A stretch of DNA of 64,000 bases, taken from positions 170,338-234,337 of the forward strand of contig MNCI01027262.1 of assembly GCA_015680685.1 (NCBI GenBank), written 5' to 3'. The DNA comes from Gnetum montanum (taxonomy: Eukaryota; Streptophyta; Gnetopsida; Gnetales; Gnetaceae). Position numbers and translations under genes: made by a program. Shown here one piece after another: positions 1 to 10,650 of the stretch (positions are counted from its first letter, which is position 1; every line of letters begins with the position of its first letter). The notes under the pieces are model-generated. The model was not told the DNA's origin and did no database searches. It was given only the letters and a program-made list of their open reading frames with translations.

Positions 1-11
1 AACGGCGCCAA
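1..11 (-). other. tRNA-Asp primer-binding site (minus-strand element)
   Basis: Read on the minus strand this is TTGGCGCCGTT directly after the LTR end. It matches the start of the site complementary to the 3' end of plant tRNA-Asp (tRNA end ...AACGGCGCCA, from general knowledge). It marks the start of the internal region of an element that runs left out of the window. It is the least mutated copy of this site seen here; the others carry several transitions. Confidence 0.85.
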
Positions 12-801
12 TGATAAGTGGCGATGTACCCCTACACTCAACCATACGAATACGATTGTCTCACATGTGATTTAGTCAAACTCTGCAGATGGACTAGTTG
101 TGGCATCTAGATAGTTAGCCTTAGGTCATAGTTTGCTGTCTTCCCACTTGGACTAGTGTTAACTTTATCACGTATGGTTTAGTCTAGAGTGAGGTGTATC
201 ATGTGTTTCTATGCTAATGCTACTCCTGAGTATGATGGAAAATAATATTAATTAAACTAGGAGAGAGAGAGAGAATCTAACTAGCCTAAGTGCAATGAGT
301 ATCCATTCCTTAATCATCTGTACACATCTTGGACCTCGTGCATGACTACCATTGGGATTACCAAATGCATGGCCTAAGTACGCTCCTGGGTTACCAAGTA
401 ATCACACTTGAATGATCATGATTAAGTCATACTCATTCCACGTTTAATAGGAGATAAGGGTGAAGGGATACTAACTAGGAAAGTAGTAAATAAAAATTAA
501 ATAAATAATTAATTAAACTAAGTGGATGCTACAATGATGAAGTAATCTCGATCTTTATTGCTAGTCATGTGCATGTCCAAGTATGTCACACTCGAATAAG
601 GATGTTGTACAATTACAATCACCACACTATGGGCATACATTGGGAGGAAAGGGTTGAGAGAAATCTAAACTTAAAAACTTACAATAAAATCTAAGAACTA
701 ACTCCTAGAACAAGGAAAGTTGCCTCTTATTTATAGAAATTGAGGAAGGCTACGATATTGCGGCTGATAAGATATCGTGGCTCCGATAACTGGGCCTGAC
801 A
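12..801 (-). repeat. 5' LTR of an Athila-like element (minus strand)
   Basis: On the minus strand this runs from TGTCAGGCC at 801 to ..CACTTATCA at 12, next to the PBS. It shares with the other LTRs here the block around the conserved 'gtatggttgagtgtagggg' end, the ctataaataagaggcaac TATA region (about 733-748) and GATAT-type motifs upstream of it (about 752-790). It contains a short GA-microsatellite near 262. The rest of the element lies to the left. The 801 boundary is inferred from the change to integrase-like sequence just beyond it. Confidence 0.75.
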
Positions 802-1090
802 AACCATATCTTGTATCAAATATAGCTGCAGCTTCAACCCACTTGGTATACTCATCAATATCAATGATAATGTCAGCTAGGGAGTGATTGGTCCCATAAA
901 GTCAACATCCCAAAGGTTGAAAGGCTCTAGTGGTTGTTGTCATTCCTTCATCTCGTTGACATTTTTTACATGAATAACCAGCACTGGTTATATTCCTTCA
1001 TCTCGTTGACATTTTTTACATGAATAACTAGCACTGGTTATATTCCTTCATCTCGTTGACATTTTTTACATGGATAACAAGCACCAGTTA
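802..1090 (-). pseudogene. Ty3/gypsy integrase remnant
   Basis: Minus-strand translation gives integrase pieces in two frames: a C-x2-C zinc half followed by QRDEG, a stretch like PFNLWDVDFMGP (the first catalytic Asp region) and TKWVEAA. These match the HHCC and core start of plant gypsy integrases, but the reading is frameshifted. The remnant stops at the LTR at 801, so the minus-strand element probably inserted into it and the other half would lie left of the window. The zinc-binding part is triplicated (see the repeat at 941). Not functional. Confidence 0.65.
941..1090. repeat. 50-bp tandem repeat, three copies, in an integrase remnant
   Basis: The block containing 'ttccttcatctcgttgac' recurs at 943, 993 and 1043, a 50-bp period. 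On the minus strand each unit reads about GYSCKKCQRDEG, so the unit covers the second half of the integrase HHCC zinc site. Because 50 is not a multiple of 3, each copy shifts the frame, so the expansion followed or caused loss of function. Confidence 0.85.
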
Positions 1091-2971
1091 TTCAAGAATG
1101 ATGACTTGCTCCTCAATCCCAGCTCCGGCCTGGCTGTGGATGTGAGAATAAGTGATGTGTATCTTCACCAGTTCATTCGGTATTCACACATTGGCAAGGC
1201 CAACGAGTAGTGGTTGCCTTTCTTCTTACCACCTTTTGCATCGTTATCATGGCTTTATCTAAGTAACTTTTCACTTCATCTTTGGAATGGTTGTGGTGAT
1301 ACTTTACTCTTGCGTGTGTAATTTTCGTTCACGAAGTTAATAAATTTATGTTGTATGGGCATAGCTCGATGACTCACTTTACGGTGAAGAGGGTCTGGTA
1401 CATAGTTGAGTAGCATTAAGATGTTAAGTTAATTTAATTATGGTCTGCTTTTTTTCCTCAGCCTTTGTGGCAAAGTTGATAGAAACTAGTAAGGAGCAAT
1501 GTGACAACTAAAAATACAAAACATTGCAAATCTATTGCATTGGTAGTAAGTATGGTTCTTGGATAGATACATTAACTCTATTCATGAGGAGGAGGATGTA
1601 TGACTTAAAAAGAATCTTTTTCTTACACTTATTCATGATAGTTTTTTCGTGTCATCTTTCTACTTCTTGTTGCAATCCTTCAACTCCTCAAACCTACTTA
1701 GATTGACTACATTAGACATGTTTGACAGAGAATTTTCAAATTACTCATCTTTCCTAAAAGATTTGTCCACCACCAAAAGTAAGTTAACCCACTTAGAAAG
1801 ATTATGCAAATTTGAGTAGTAATTCAACCCATACTACAACACAACATCACTACTTATGCTCTTAATTACAATTCACATGCATATTCAACTAACATATTCT
1901 AGGAGGCATTCATATCATTCAACATAGCTACATATTTTGGCAAAGACTTGAAACTACAATATTTATAATGAAACTTCAACTAAAAACTATATGCATGAAA
2001 TATAAATGTAAAACATAAATATGGTATCTCTTTGATATCTTTTCATGGCCTCTTTGAGGCTTCTTCTCTTCTTCTAAAAGTCATAGAAATTTCTGGAAAA
2101 TGAGGGTATGAAAGAATGCATTGAGAGAATAAAAGAATAAGAATCATTCATAACATGATTGTGAGAAACTCAGTGAGTAATTATGAGAAATTAGCAGCTT
2201 GGACCAACCATAAGAGAGCTTTTAATTAGAAAAACCATTGGTGCAAGAATGCAAGAAGGATACTCTTGGAGCTTACATATAGAAACTAAAACACTCTTTC
2301 AAAGGGATAGAAAATAGAGTATAAAAGGAGAAAGAAAAGCTTTAAGGAAACTCATTCTGACTTCATTGCATAATGCTCCATTGTGCTTCTACATGGAGTC
2401 CTTTGTCTTAATTTATGGCTTTGGAAGTGAGAGAAATTTTCCAATTTTGGCATTCTTCTCATAAACAAAGATATTCACTTCATACAAGTGAATGATAAAA
2501 AAGAACTCATGTAGTCTATTTTATTTTTTTGGGACAAGGCTATTAGGATAACAATGATGATTATGTGGAATACTGATTTTTGAGGAAGTTTTGAACCTTT
2601 ATGCTTTCTATAACTTTCATATTTTTGCAAGAACTTTTAGAATCATACAGATTCATCATCATTATTTGCGATTGATTTCACAATGATTAGAGAATAAATA
2701 GCATAAAATTTAAAGCATAGTTGTTATTGATTTCTTAATGATCAAACAATAAATAACATTAAATTTAAAGCATAGTTGAGATGTAGTAGTAACACTCACC
2801 TTTAAGGGAAAAAAACTTTTTTTAAAACTAAATTTTAATACGTTTAGAAAAAAAAAAGCTTGATGAAGGTTTTCCTATGAATCTCTAATTATAACTTTAA
2901 TAACCATTATTTCTTTGCAATTCTTGAATTCCTACAGTTCTAACACTTTTAATCATCCTGACTATAATAAT
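1091..2971. other. No recognisable gene
   Basis: AT-rich sequence with stops in all frames. The first 300 bases may continue the decayed minus-strand gypsy sequence, but I cannot match a domain. A 60-codon frame at 1524 has no recognisable feature. Small A-rich near-repeats occur around 2690-2790. Confidence 0.5.
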
Positions 2972-3847
2972 TGTTAGAGCTAGTGTGTTATGCCCCATCT
3001 ATCCAATAACATAAACAAGAGAGAAAAAAAATTAAATTTGCACTTTTTCATCACATCAAGCAAAAAGACAATTTTTTTTTATTTTATTAAAAAATTGATG
3101 GAAAAATGTATTAGAGAATGGCCCTAATCTCTCATGTCTCTTGAATTTCAAGCCTAATTTTTCATAAAATAGGTTTGTCCTCATATTCTATTATGGCCCC
3201 ATCATTTGGCTATAAATATAGGGGTAATTCATATTTCTAAGTGATGTAGTTGATGTCATTGAGGTAATTTGATGCTACAAAAATAAGAGAGTTTATGGTA
3301 CGAAATTTTTCACTCTAATAACTTTTATCATCTATTATCAATTCATCATATACACTAATTCATTAATCCTAGAAATTAAGTAATCACATTTGCGATCATT
3401 CTTGTATTACAAATTTCAACCATCAAATATACTCAAATCAATTTCAAATTTTGCAAGCAAATAGATTGTTAAAAGATGTTATCAAGTATTCACTTACTCC
3501 ATAACTCTCTTTGATTGTAAAGACATTCATCATGCAAAGTATCAATTTCTATTTAAGATGTTGAACAATTTTATTCAAGACCTTTTTTTAGGATAGATTT
3601 GAATCATAAAATAAATTTCAGTTGGTTTGAAATTTTACAGGCTTATAAATTGTAGAACCAGCTTTCCAACCACTTAAGATCAACCCATAACTTATCCAGA
3701 TCACAAAAATAGTGTTACTACAAAATAAAAATAAAAATAAAAACAGTTTTTCTCAATTGAGCCACCCACATCATCTGATATATTGGGCTCCCAAACATAT
3801 GAAAAATAAAAAAACAAATAAATCTTCCCACATCTAAAAAATCTACA
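2972..3847 (+). repeat. Ty1/copia 5' LTR
   Basis: Starts TGTTAGAGCTAG and ends TCTACA, with the tRNA-iMet PBS two bases later. A TATAAATA box lies near 3212. The first 125 bases align, by eye at about 80%, with the sequence starting at 63876, which follows copia RNase H and a polypurine tract. The five bases in front are ATAAT, so a matching ATAAT would be expected after the 3' LTR if the two halves belong to one insertion. Confidence 0.8.
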
Positions 3848-3849
3848 AT

Positions 3850-3861
3850 TGGTATCAGAGC
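3850..3861 (+). other. tRNA-iMet primer-binding site
   Basis: TGGTATCAGAGC, the classic plant copia PBS complementary to initiator tRNA-Met, two bases after the LTR end. The site is perfect over 12 bases. Confidence 0.85.
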
Positions 3862-3876
3862 TAAGTTTAGAGAAAA

Positions 3877-3993
3877 ATGTATTCTAATAACACAAGATGG
3901 AATTACAATAATAGAAATCTAATTCCTGAATGTAGATTTTGTAATAAGATCAGACACATAAAACCTACCTTCAAAACCTTCAAAAACAGATGA
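3877..3993 (+). pseudogene. copia gag fragment with degraded zinc knuckle
   Basis: A 38-codon frame starts at the first ATG after the PBS. It contains CRFCNKIRHIKPTF, which looks like a CCHC knuckle (C-x2-C-N-K-x2-H-x4-C) whose last Cys is now Phe. The knuckle normally lies near the end of copia Gag, so lying next to the start codon means most of gag is deleted. No further copia coding follows until about 61.5 kb. The call rests on one motif plus position. Confidence 0.5.
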
Positions 3994-4388
3994 AGAGAGA
4001 AGAAAATGTAACAAAAAGAAAGGTACCAATCCTCAGGGAAAACTTGAACAAGGCTACCATTCTTTTATTACCGGTTTTGGTTCTGGTGTCATAAATTTCA
4101 TGATTTTGCCTTTGATTTTTCATTCTTACACTCGCATGCAATTTTCGTGATTTCTGGTTCATTCTTTCTCGTAATCCTAACTTACTATTTCATATGATTT
4201 TTGTTTCCGTTTTAACAAACCGTAGCAAGCTTCTTGTCGCTTCCTCAAAGATTCGGAGTATGGCAAAGTTGCTTAAGATAAGGACTAACAGTCGAAAATG
4301 GCGAATTTGTTGAAGTTTTGGATATGGAGAGTTTTAAGTGGAATGATTATGAATAAATAGATGCATCTACTTATGAATAGTCTATGGT

Positions 4389-4670
4389 GGATGCCATGAT
4401 AAGCCCGCTTCAGGACCTTGACACTTTCTCCGCATGCAATTTTATAAATGCATTGTCAAATGTCTTTGCGTTCTTTCTAGCTTCGTAGATGTCTGGTGGA
4501 TGTCATGATAAGCGTGCTTGAGGACCTTGACACTTTCTCCACATCTGGTGGATGTCATGATAAACCTGCTTTAGGACCTTGACACTTTCTCACATGTCAT
4601 GTTATAAATGCATTCTCAAATATCTTTGTAATCTTTCTCGCTTCGTAGATGTCAATCTGACACCTCATCT
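4389..4670 (+). repeat. Imperfect tandem repeat
   Basis: The block 'ggatgYcatgataagc..gaccttgacactttctc' occurs three times (about 4390, 4498 and 4549). A longer flank ending 'cttcgtagatgtc' occurs after the first and third copies. Period is irregular, about 108 then 51. It lies upstream of the mTERF-like fragment; no coding was seen in it. Confidence 0.7.
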
Positions 4671-4761
4671 CAGATGACTTAACATGCTAAGGTTATTAAG
4701 GCAAGGTTATTAAGGTTAGCCAAAGTGGCACCCAAATTCCTATAAGTTTTAGCCCTAATTC

Positions 4762-4902
4762 AACCGAAAATATACTATACAAGTTGCAATATCTCAAAAA
4801 TATCGTTGAACCGAAAATATACTATACAAGTTGCAATATCTCAAAAATATCGTTGAACCGAAAATATACTATACAAGTTGCAATATCTCAAAAATATCGT
4901 TG
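4762..4902 (+). repeat. 47-bp tandem repeat, three identical copies
   Basis: Three copies of a 47-bp unit beginning aaccgaaaatatactataca. I see no difference between copies, so the expansion is recent compared with the decayed sequence around it. Confidence 0.95.
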
Positions 4903-5110
4903 GCAGAGAGGTTGTCATTTTAAAGACAGTAAGGTCTCATTCTGTAGTTTTGCTTCGTAAATTAAAGGGTTCAATGAAAATTATAAAATGCCTTAAAAAA
5001 TCTAGAATACAAGATCAATTGCTGGTTTATTAGGTATCCAAGCATTCTAGAGTTTTCCGAAGGACTCCTGTTTTTTATAATCACGTATTGCCGATCTGAA
5101 AACCTTGAAT

Positions 5111-5432
5111 ATGGAAGTGGAAATCGCCTCGAAGTCATTTCTACGCATTTTTGAATCTATAGTCGACGGTGGTAGCCTTGAACAACTAAATCAAAGGTTT
5201 CGTGTTTTAGCAGAATCCGGCCTTTCTGATCAAGAAATTAATCAAACTTTTTTTAAGCATCCATACTGCTTTAAGTAATCACCTGATAAACTGAAAATAA
5301 ATGTTGATTTCATTGTAAATAAGCTTGGCTGCCCGTGAATGCTGTTGCAACGAACCTTTTTTGTTGGTGCTTAGCTTAGATAAGAGACTCAGACCCAGAT
5401 ATTAAGTGTTGAAATTCCTCTTAGAAATGATA
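5111..5432 (+). pseudogene. mTERF-family gene fragment (broken)
   Basis: An open frame of 55 codons starts at ATG 5111 and includes GLSDQEINQTFFKHPYCF, typical of an mTERF repeat helix. After a stop at 5276 the frame continues SPDKLKINVDFIVNKLGCP. A shifted frame from 5370 then gives SLDKRLRPRY, a stop, and VLKFLLEM. The series (G-S-x2-EI...P, then S.DKL...FIVNKLG, then SL.KR..PRY.VLK.L) is the signature order of plant mTERF proteins, which act in organelle gene expression. At least two stops and one frameshift break it, and it covers only about three helical repeats of a normally much longer protein. It lies between copia and gypsy remnants and may be a captured or relocated host piece. I cannot assign a specific mTERF. 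Confidence 0.7.
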
Positions 5433-5466
5433 GAGTTAAGCCTGGATTCAAACTAACATTTCACGA

Positions 5467-5538
5467 GTTTGTGATTTCTAATGGTAGGTTCATGGAATTC
5501 TCACTGGTTTGTGATTTCTAATGGTAGGTTCATGGAAA
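5467..5538 (+). repeat. 40-bp direct duplication
   Basis: The 31-base stretch beginning gtttgtgatttctaatggta occurs at about 5467 and again 40 bp later. It lies at the end of the mTERF-like fragment. Confidence 0.85.
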
Positions 5539-6792
5539 TTCATGTGAATGGAAGGCCTTATGACGAACAAGTGCTATAAATGTTTTTTTTTTTAAAAAAA
5601 GTAAATGAGTTATAGATATAAAATAATATCAACAACAACAAATTGCTTTCTCTTTTAATTAAAATCTATGATTTTATTTGTGAATTACTCTTATCTTTTT
5701 TGTCCCTATAGGTGGCAAGCATGGAGAAATTCATATCACAAAGCATATTTAGAGATTGGTTATAAAGAATTGGGACATCCAAAGTATTAGTTAGAAGATA
5801 AAGAAGATCTCTAAGTGCCATGCATTAAAGACACATAGCACCCATGCTTTTCTTCCAAAGAGAAAAATAAGGAGAAGGAGAAGAATGTTATATCTATAAA
5901 AACTTGAAGAGATCATAGATTGGGAGTAGATAAAGCAAAAAGTCTTTTGGCTTCTCTGTTTTTCTTCCCATATATTGTTTCCTCTTCCACTCTCCCTTCC
6001 CTTCTTATGTTCTATCCCACCATCTCCTCATTAGTGTTGTTGTTGCTATGTGCAACACACTACCTAGTGTTGTACTTGCAATTGGTTGCTACTTGGATGC
6101 TTCTAGTTGCTACTGCTACTAGTTGCTTACTGTTGGACGCTTGTTGTTGTTCAAGAATTAACCTTTCAGAAGTGGATGGATTGAAAATTGATTTGCTAAG
6201 TCTCTTCCTTTCCCTTTTGATATTTTCCCCATGTTCATGTTCATGTTTATGTAATGCAACATTAACTATTATTGTTTTGGTTTAATGCATTTGATCTCCA
6301 ATATTTCTGCTTATTTTTATTTTTACATTTTCAAATTTTATGTTTTGTTAAAATCATCAATCATGCTTTCTCTTTCACTAACACTCTTCTTGGGCTAGCC
6401 ACACCCATAAGCAAGGCTCCCTAGGCAATAACATTACCAAATTATGCACTTTTAGGTATTGTGCATTAGTTTGCCTCATGGCCCAAATTTCCACATTAGC
6501 ACCCCTCTCTGGCACTAGAAGGAGGGCACCATTACGATTTCCTTCAACTTGCTTTATTCCTTTGTTATTTTATCTTTAGTTTCAATTTTTTTTCATTCTT
6601 TATTTAATTAAAAAAAGTCCCAAAATAATATTTTTAAAAAAATCTCTTTTTTTATTAATTTAGTTTATGATTGGACCTAGTAAAATGCTTAGGCCTCAAA
6701 ATACAAAAATGACAAAAGAAAACTTCCTAGCTAGTCATTTTTCAAGTCATATTTCTACAACACCTAGATCTAAGTTCTAACATTCTTTAAAC
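5539..6792. other. Non-coding; possible remains of element A's 5' LTR
   Basis: A TATA-like tatctataaaaac occurs near 5892 in front of a pyrimidine-rich stretch (5940-6010). A 121-codon frame at 5920-6285 is compositionally biased (Leu, Ser, Cys) and looks like chance. At 6510 there is a PBS-like site. Together these could be a promoter, R-U5 and PBS of element A, but I could not find a matching 3' LTR, so the boundaries are unknown. Confidence 0.35.
6510..6527 (+). other. Possible primer-binding site of element A
   Basis: TGGCACTAGAAGGAGGGC begins with TGGC and lies 266 bases upstream of the element A gag start. It resembles the 'TGGCGCTAGAAGGAGGG' site I recall from some other plant gypsy elements. 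The tRNA was not checked, and the LTR end in front of it is unclear. Confidence 0.35.
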
Positions 6793-7702
6793 ATGGCAAA
6801 CCTTGTTGGCCAACCTTTAGTCAATAACCCTCTTAACTTTCACAACTTCAACACAATTCTAAAACCTCTTCAACATACTTTCCTTTCTTTTGATTTCTCT
6901 TTCAATAACATTCATCAACATCTTTAGAATTTCAAGACATTACTAGGCATCTACAACATACTTCAACATGATGTGGCTTGTAGGTCTTTTGTCACTACCT
7001 TTTAAGGCACAACAACTCAATGGTTTCTAACCCTTTCCAAGTCTTTAGTATTAACCTAGAATGACTTTGAATCCCATTTTATCTCTTAATTTGACAAGTT
7101 TACTAGTCCCACTATAGCTTCTAGTAACTTTACTAGCCTCTGGAAATTTAGTGAAAAAACAATTAGAAATTACAATTTAATGTTTCTCCAAAAATTATCC
7201 TATGTTTCTAGAGAGATGCCACCACAACCAAAAGGAATGTTAAATTTTTTTCTCTCAACCATTGATCCTTTCTTCACATATGCAATCAAATCTATCCTAA
7301 TATTATCAACTTGCAAGGAGCCATGTCTAAAGTAGTCAAACTTGAACAAATCACTCATGAATTCTTTACAAACTTAATTCAAAAATCTTGTCCTACATTC
7401 CCAAATCCTAGTAGTCTTGAATCCTTTTCAAGACAATCCTCCAATCCTCAACTCTCTAACAAATATTCAAAGTGAAAATGCTTTCTCTTCTTTATTTCCT
7501 TAAAGCCTTGCCCTAAATAATGATCAATTGAAGGTCATAATTCAATCTATTATTAATCCTTCCTCTGTGCCTTCCATCCCTAACCCTCAGTCAATAAACA
7601 TCTTTACCTTACATAAAGTTGAGAGTCAACCTCCAATGAACCAAGTCTTGATGATCCTACAAAAGCTTTCTAATGCAATGATTTAACTAAAATGCAACAA
7701 TG
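6793..7702 (+). pseudogene. Element A gag (Ty3/gypsy, decayed)
   Basis: Starts MANLVGQPLVNNPLNFHNF and reads, through many stops, like the retrotransposon Gag fold: a hydrophobic stretch around QWFLTLSKS, then DFESHFISxFDKF and YNLMFLQKLSY, which parallel the W..L...S..F...F..F and LxxLxQ patterns of plant gypsy Gag. A Pro/Ser-rich tail follows. It is unrelated in detail to the Athila-like Gags elsewhere in the window. Its downstream half, the protease, lies beyond the B1 insertion at 15.3 kb. Confidence 0.6.
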
Positions 7703-7923
7703 TTAAAATAAGAAATCAACATAACTAGGCAAATGCAAACCTAGGGGAAGTAGCTCTTAATGAATATTACAGGTTACATAACACCATATAACATTCTAAG
7801 AAATCTTGCTCTCAATTTCAAGCCTTATATAAGGATATCACACAATAATTACAAAACAAACAAAAGGAAAAGCCCCACTAATTATTCTAAAAATCCCTAG
7901 TAAAAGTAAAAATGAATCAGTAG

Positions 7924-8736
7924 TGATGGAACGTGATATCGCATGGGCTGTGATATCGCATCATCCCCTGTGATATCATGTACGCAATATCACGGTCTGC
8001 CACTAGTTCTATAAATAAGAGGTGGCTCTCCCTTGCTTCTCATCCTAGGCTTAGATTGTAGCAAAACTCTGGCAGTTTTACCTCTCCAGAGATAGATTAA
8101 TTTCCATGTGTCCATAGTAGAAACTCCAAAGTGAATGGATCTTTATTTGAGCACATAGTGTACCTGAACACAAGTTTGTGTACAACAATAAAGATGAACT
8201 TCTTGGATAAATTTTGCAATGCACGGAATAGGCTAATTAGGAATTTATTTAATATGATTTATTATTCATTATTTAAATGCTTTATTAGTCATTAAATCTC
8301 TCTCAACCCTTCTCTCCTAGTTAAGTGCCTTAGTACGTTTGCTTCGAGCATGTGCGTTATGCTTGGTGATCCTAGCAACGACTAGCGTTTGGTAACCAAG
8401 GTTGCATTGGTTCAGGATGTGAATGGTAAGTGGGAACAAATGCTAATGCTAGGTTAATTAAGGCTTAGTTAGTTAGTTAGAGTTAGTCAATTAGTCTCTT
8501 CAACTCTTCACCTCATTAGCATAGGAGATAAAACAGAAAAGACATAAAAATCATATACCTCAGAATTTCTTAACCATACACCATGACAAATACAAGTAAG
8601 TCTGGGAAGACAACAAATGATTAACCCTAAGTGTTCCATGAGGTGTGTAGGCACTTAATTTGTGGAGTTCGACCAGATCATGCGTGTAACACTCGTATTG
8701 GTATGGTTGAGTGTAGGGGTGCCTTGCCACTCATCA
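7924..8736 (+). repeat. B1 5' LTR
   Basis: Starts TGATGGAACG and ends CACTCATCA. TATAAATA is at 8010-8017. U3 upstream of it holds GATATC-type palindromes. U5 carries 'ggtaaccaaggttgcattgg' and the conserved end 'gtatggttgagtgtagggg' seen in the related LTRs. Confidence 0.93.
7931..7995 (+). promoter_or_regulatory. GATATC palindrome array in B1 U3
   Basis: GATATC at 7935, 7952 and 7972 and AATATC at 7986, with start-to-start spacings of 17, 20 and 14. Most are flanked by G/C-containing arms such as GTGATATC. The array lies 20-75 bases upstream of the TATA box. No plant factor for this exact palindrome is known to me; a transcription-factor role is inferred from position and recurrence. Confidence 0.55.
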
Positions 8737-8737
8737 T

Positions 8738-8755
8738 TGGCATCGTTGCTAGGGA
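8738..8755 (+). other. B1 primer-binding site (tRNA-Asp type)
   Basis: TGGCATCGTTGCTAGGGA, two bases after the LTR's TCATCA end. It differs from the tRNA-Asp complement TGGCGCCGTTGCCGGGGA at three positions (one G-to-A, two C-to-T), consistent with transition decay. Confidence 0.85.
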
Positions 8756-8879
8756 CTAAGTGTTTGTGCACTAAGTAGAACATAGGAAATCACTCATATC
8801 ATTGGGAGCTTAAACAAACCCTTAGGGTTAATTAAAAAAATTTATATAACTGTTAATCAACACACCAAATTAAATCAAG

Positions 8880-10600
8880 ATGTCTTCTTCTTTGAACAAA
8901 AGCAATTCACCACCTAGGGATCATACTAGAGATAGTCGGCAACATCAAACACATAACCAAAATCCATCAGTTCCTCAACAATACTGAGTGGTATATACCC
9001 ATCCTGATGAGTATACACCAAACTTTACTTTTATCCTCCATTAACATGAATAGCTGCATTGGAGAGATTTGCAAGATAACATAGTGTTACCTCTAGATCG
9101 GGTAGTCCCTAACATGCTCCTCCATGCTCTGGCATAGATAGGCATGACACAGGTCTATGCTGAATATGTTATAGGAGATTTTGACATAAGGGATTGCTAT
9201 CCCATAGCAGCATAACGTATAAGGGACTTGAGGTAGGAGAGCCACCATACATTGTTGAAGAGCAAAGGGGTCCTGCACATCCTAAGTGAAATTGGAGATG
9301 GTGAACCACTCATAACGGGTTCTCGATCAAATGATGTTCCCTGTCCTAATGATAGTGAGGAGGTGGGGTATCAGAACCTACGCTTCATGATACACAACCT
9401 TGATTCTGATTCCCATAAATGCCAATTGTTCATGGAGGGAACAACAACACATGAAAAGGACAGGCACTTGGATTGTCATCATGATTGAGGCCATAGTAGT
9501 TGAATAAAAGGTAAGAAACATCGTCATGGTGATGGTTCTCCTTCTTCTTCTCCTTCATCAGACCATTCACTCTCTCCTTCCACATCAAGGTGTAGCCATC
9601 AAGAGCATAACGATGAGGATAGAGGTAGGGAAAATGAGAGACCTCGACGAGAAAGTTGAGAGCGAGGACAAGGGCACGAATGAAGGGAAAGTAGGGAACA
9701 ATGTAGACATCATAGACATCATGAAAGAGATGATCATTACAAGCCCCTACTTGCAAGCTGGAGTATGCTAAATATAATGGAGGTTGTGCAAATACCAACA
9801 AGGCATCAAAAAGATAGCCGAATCAAGCGCTTAGACATGAATAATATCCCACACTTTGAGGGGGGATACAATGCCAATCCACAAAATCATTTACAGGCAT
9901 TCCATGATGCCTACACCTTGCAGAACATAGAAAACAAGTGGTAAAAGCTAAAGATGTTTCCAAGGATACTCATCAAGGAAGCAAAGAGTTGGTACCGGTC
10001 TTTAGAACTTGAAACCATTAGGAGATGGAGTACGATGTTAGAGTTGTTCAACGATAAGTACCAGACATACTCCAAAGTGTCTAACTTGCGTAAGAAGATC
10101 CAAGGATGGAAGAAAGGTACTCATGAACCCTTAGATGCTTTCATGGGTCAATACTATTCATTGTTACATCATTTCCTAGGCCATGGTTACGCACAACAGA
10201 ATCAACTCCACCACATCGTAGATAGCCTAAGACATGAGACTAGGAGAACCCTTGGGATCTATACCCAAGGGAGACTATCAGAACTTAGATCCCATGAAAT
10301 TCATCGATTGTTGGAGCAAGTAGCCAAAGAAGAAGGTGAACTACGGAAAAGAGAGAGCATGGAAGAATATAACCATGATCCCTCCCTTTGAAAGAAGGGA
10401 GTGAAATTTTGTGATGAGGAGGATGAGTCAGCACTCAAAGAGTTTGTGAACAAAAAAACCTTGTCACTCTAGAAGTTAATAATTGAAGTGTTGGCTAAGG
10501 TGGATTAATTGTGGGATTCCTTAGACTCTAGACTTGAAACTATCCTAAAAATTGTAGAGGATTCTAAGGAGGAAGAAAGTAGTGACAAGGATAAGAAAAA
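8880..10600 (+). pseudogene. B1 gag (Athila-like), N-terminal and capsid region
   Basis: ATG at 8880 opens MSSSLNKSNSPPRDHTRD. The same frame, with stops, runs past 10.4 kb. A charged His/Asp/Arg/Ser-rich linker at about 9480-9720 is followed by LDMNNIPHFEGGYNANPQNHL and the Gag core: ILIKEAKSWYRSLELETI, STMLELFNDKYQ, GTHEPLDAFMGQYYSLLHH and ESMEEYNHDP. The 'A..WY..L....I..W..M...F...Y' pattern is the usual plant gypsy Gag fold. The longest clean stretch is 9954-10388. Gag forms the particle that packages element RNA. Stops near 8988 and elsewhere disable this copy. The frame shifts between about 10600 and the zinc knuckle. Confidence 0.85.
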
Positions 10601-10650
10601 GTGGAGAGATGTAGGCCATATGTGACAAGGGTAAGGGGAAAATAACTATC

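Noticed and set aside
5920..6285. 121-residue Leu/Ser/Cys-rich frame with signal-peptide look
   Set aside because: Biased composition, no homologous domain, downstream of a TATA-like box in probable LTR-type sequence; judged chance.
9430..9801. 123-residue minus-strand frame and 81-residue alternative plus frame over B1 gag
   Set aside because: Shadows of the His/Asp/Arg/Ser-rich Gag linker, whose codon bias leaves other frames open.
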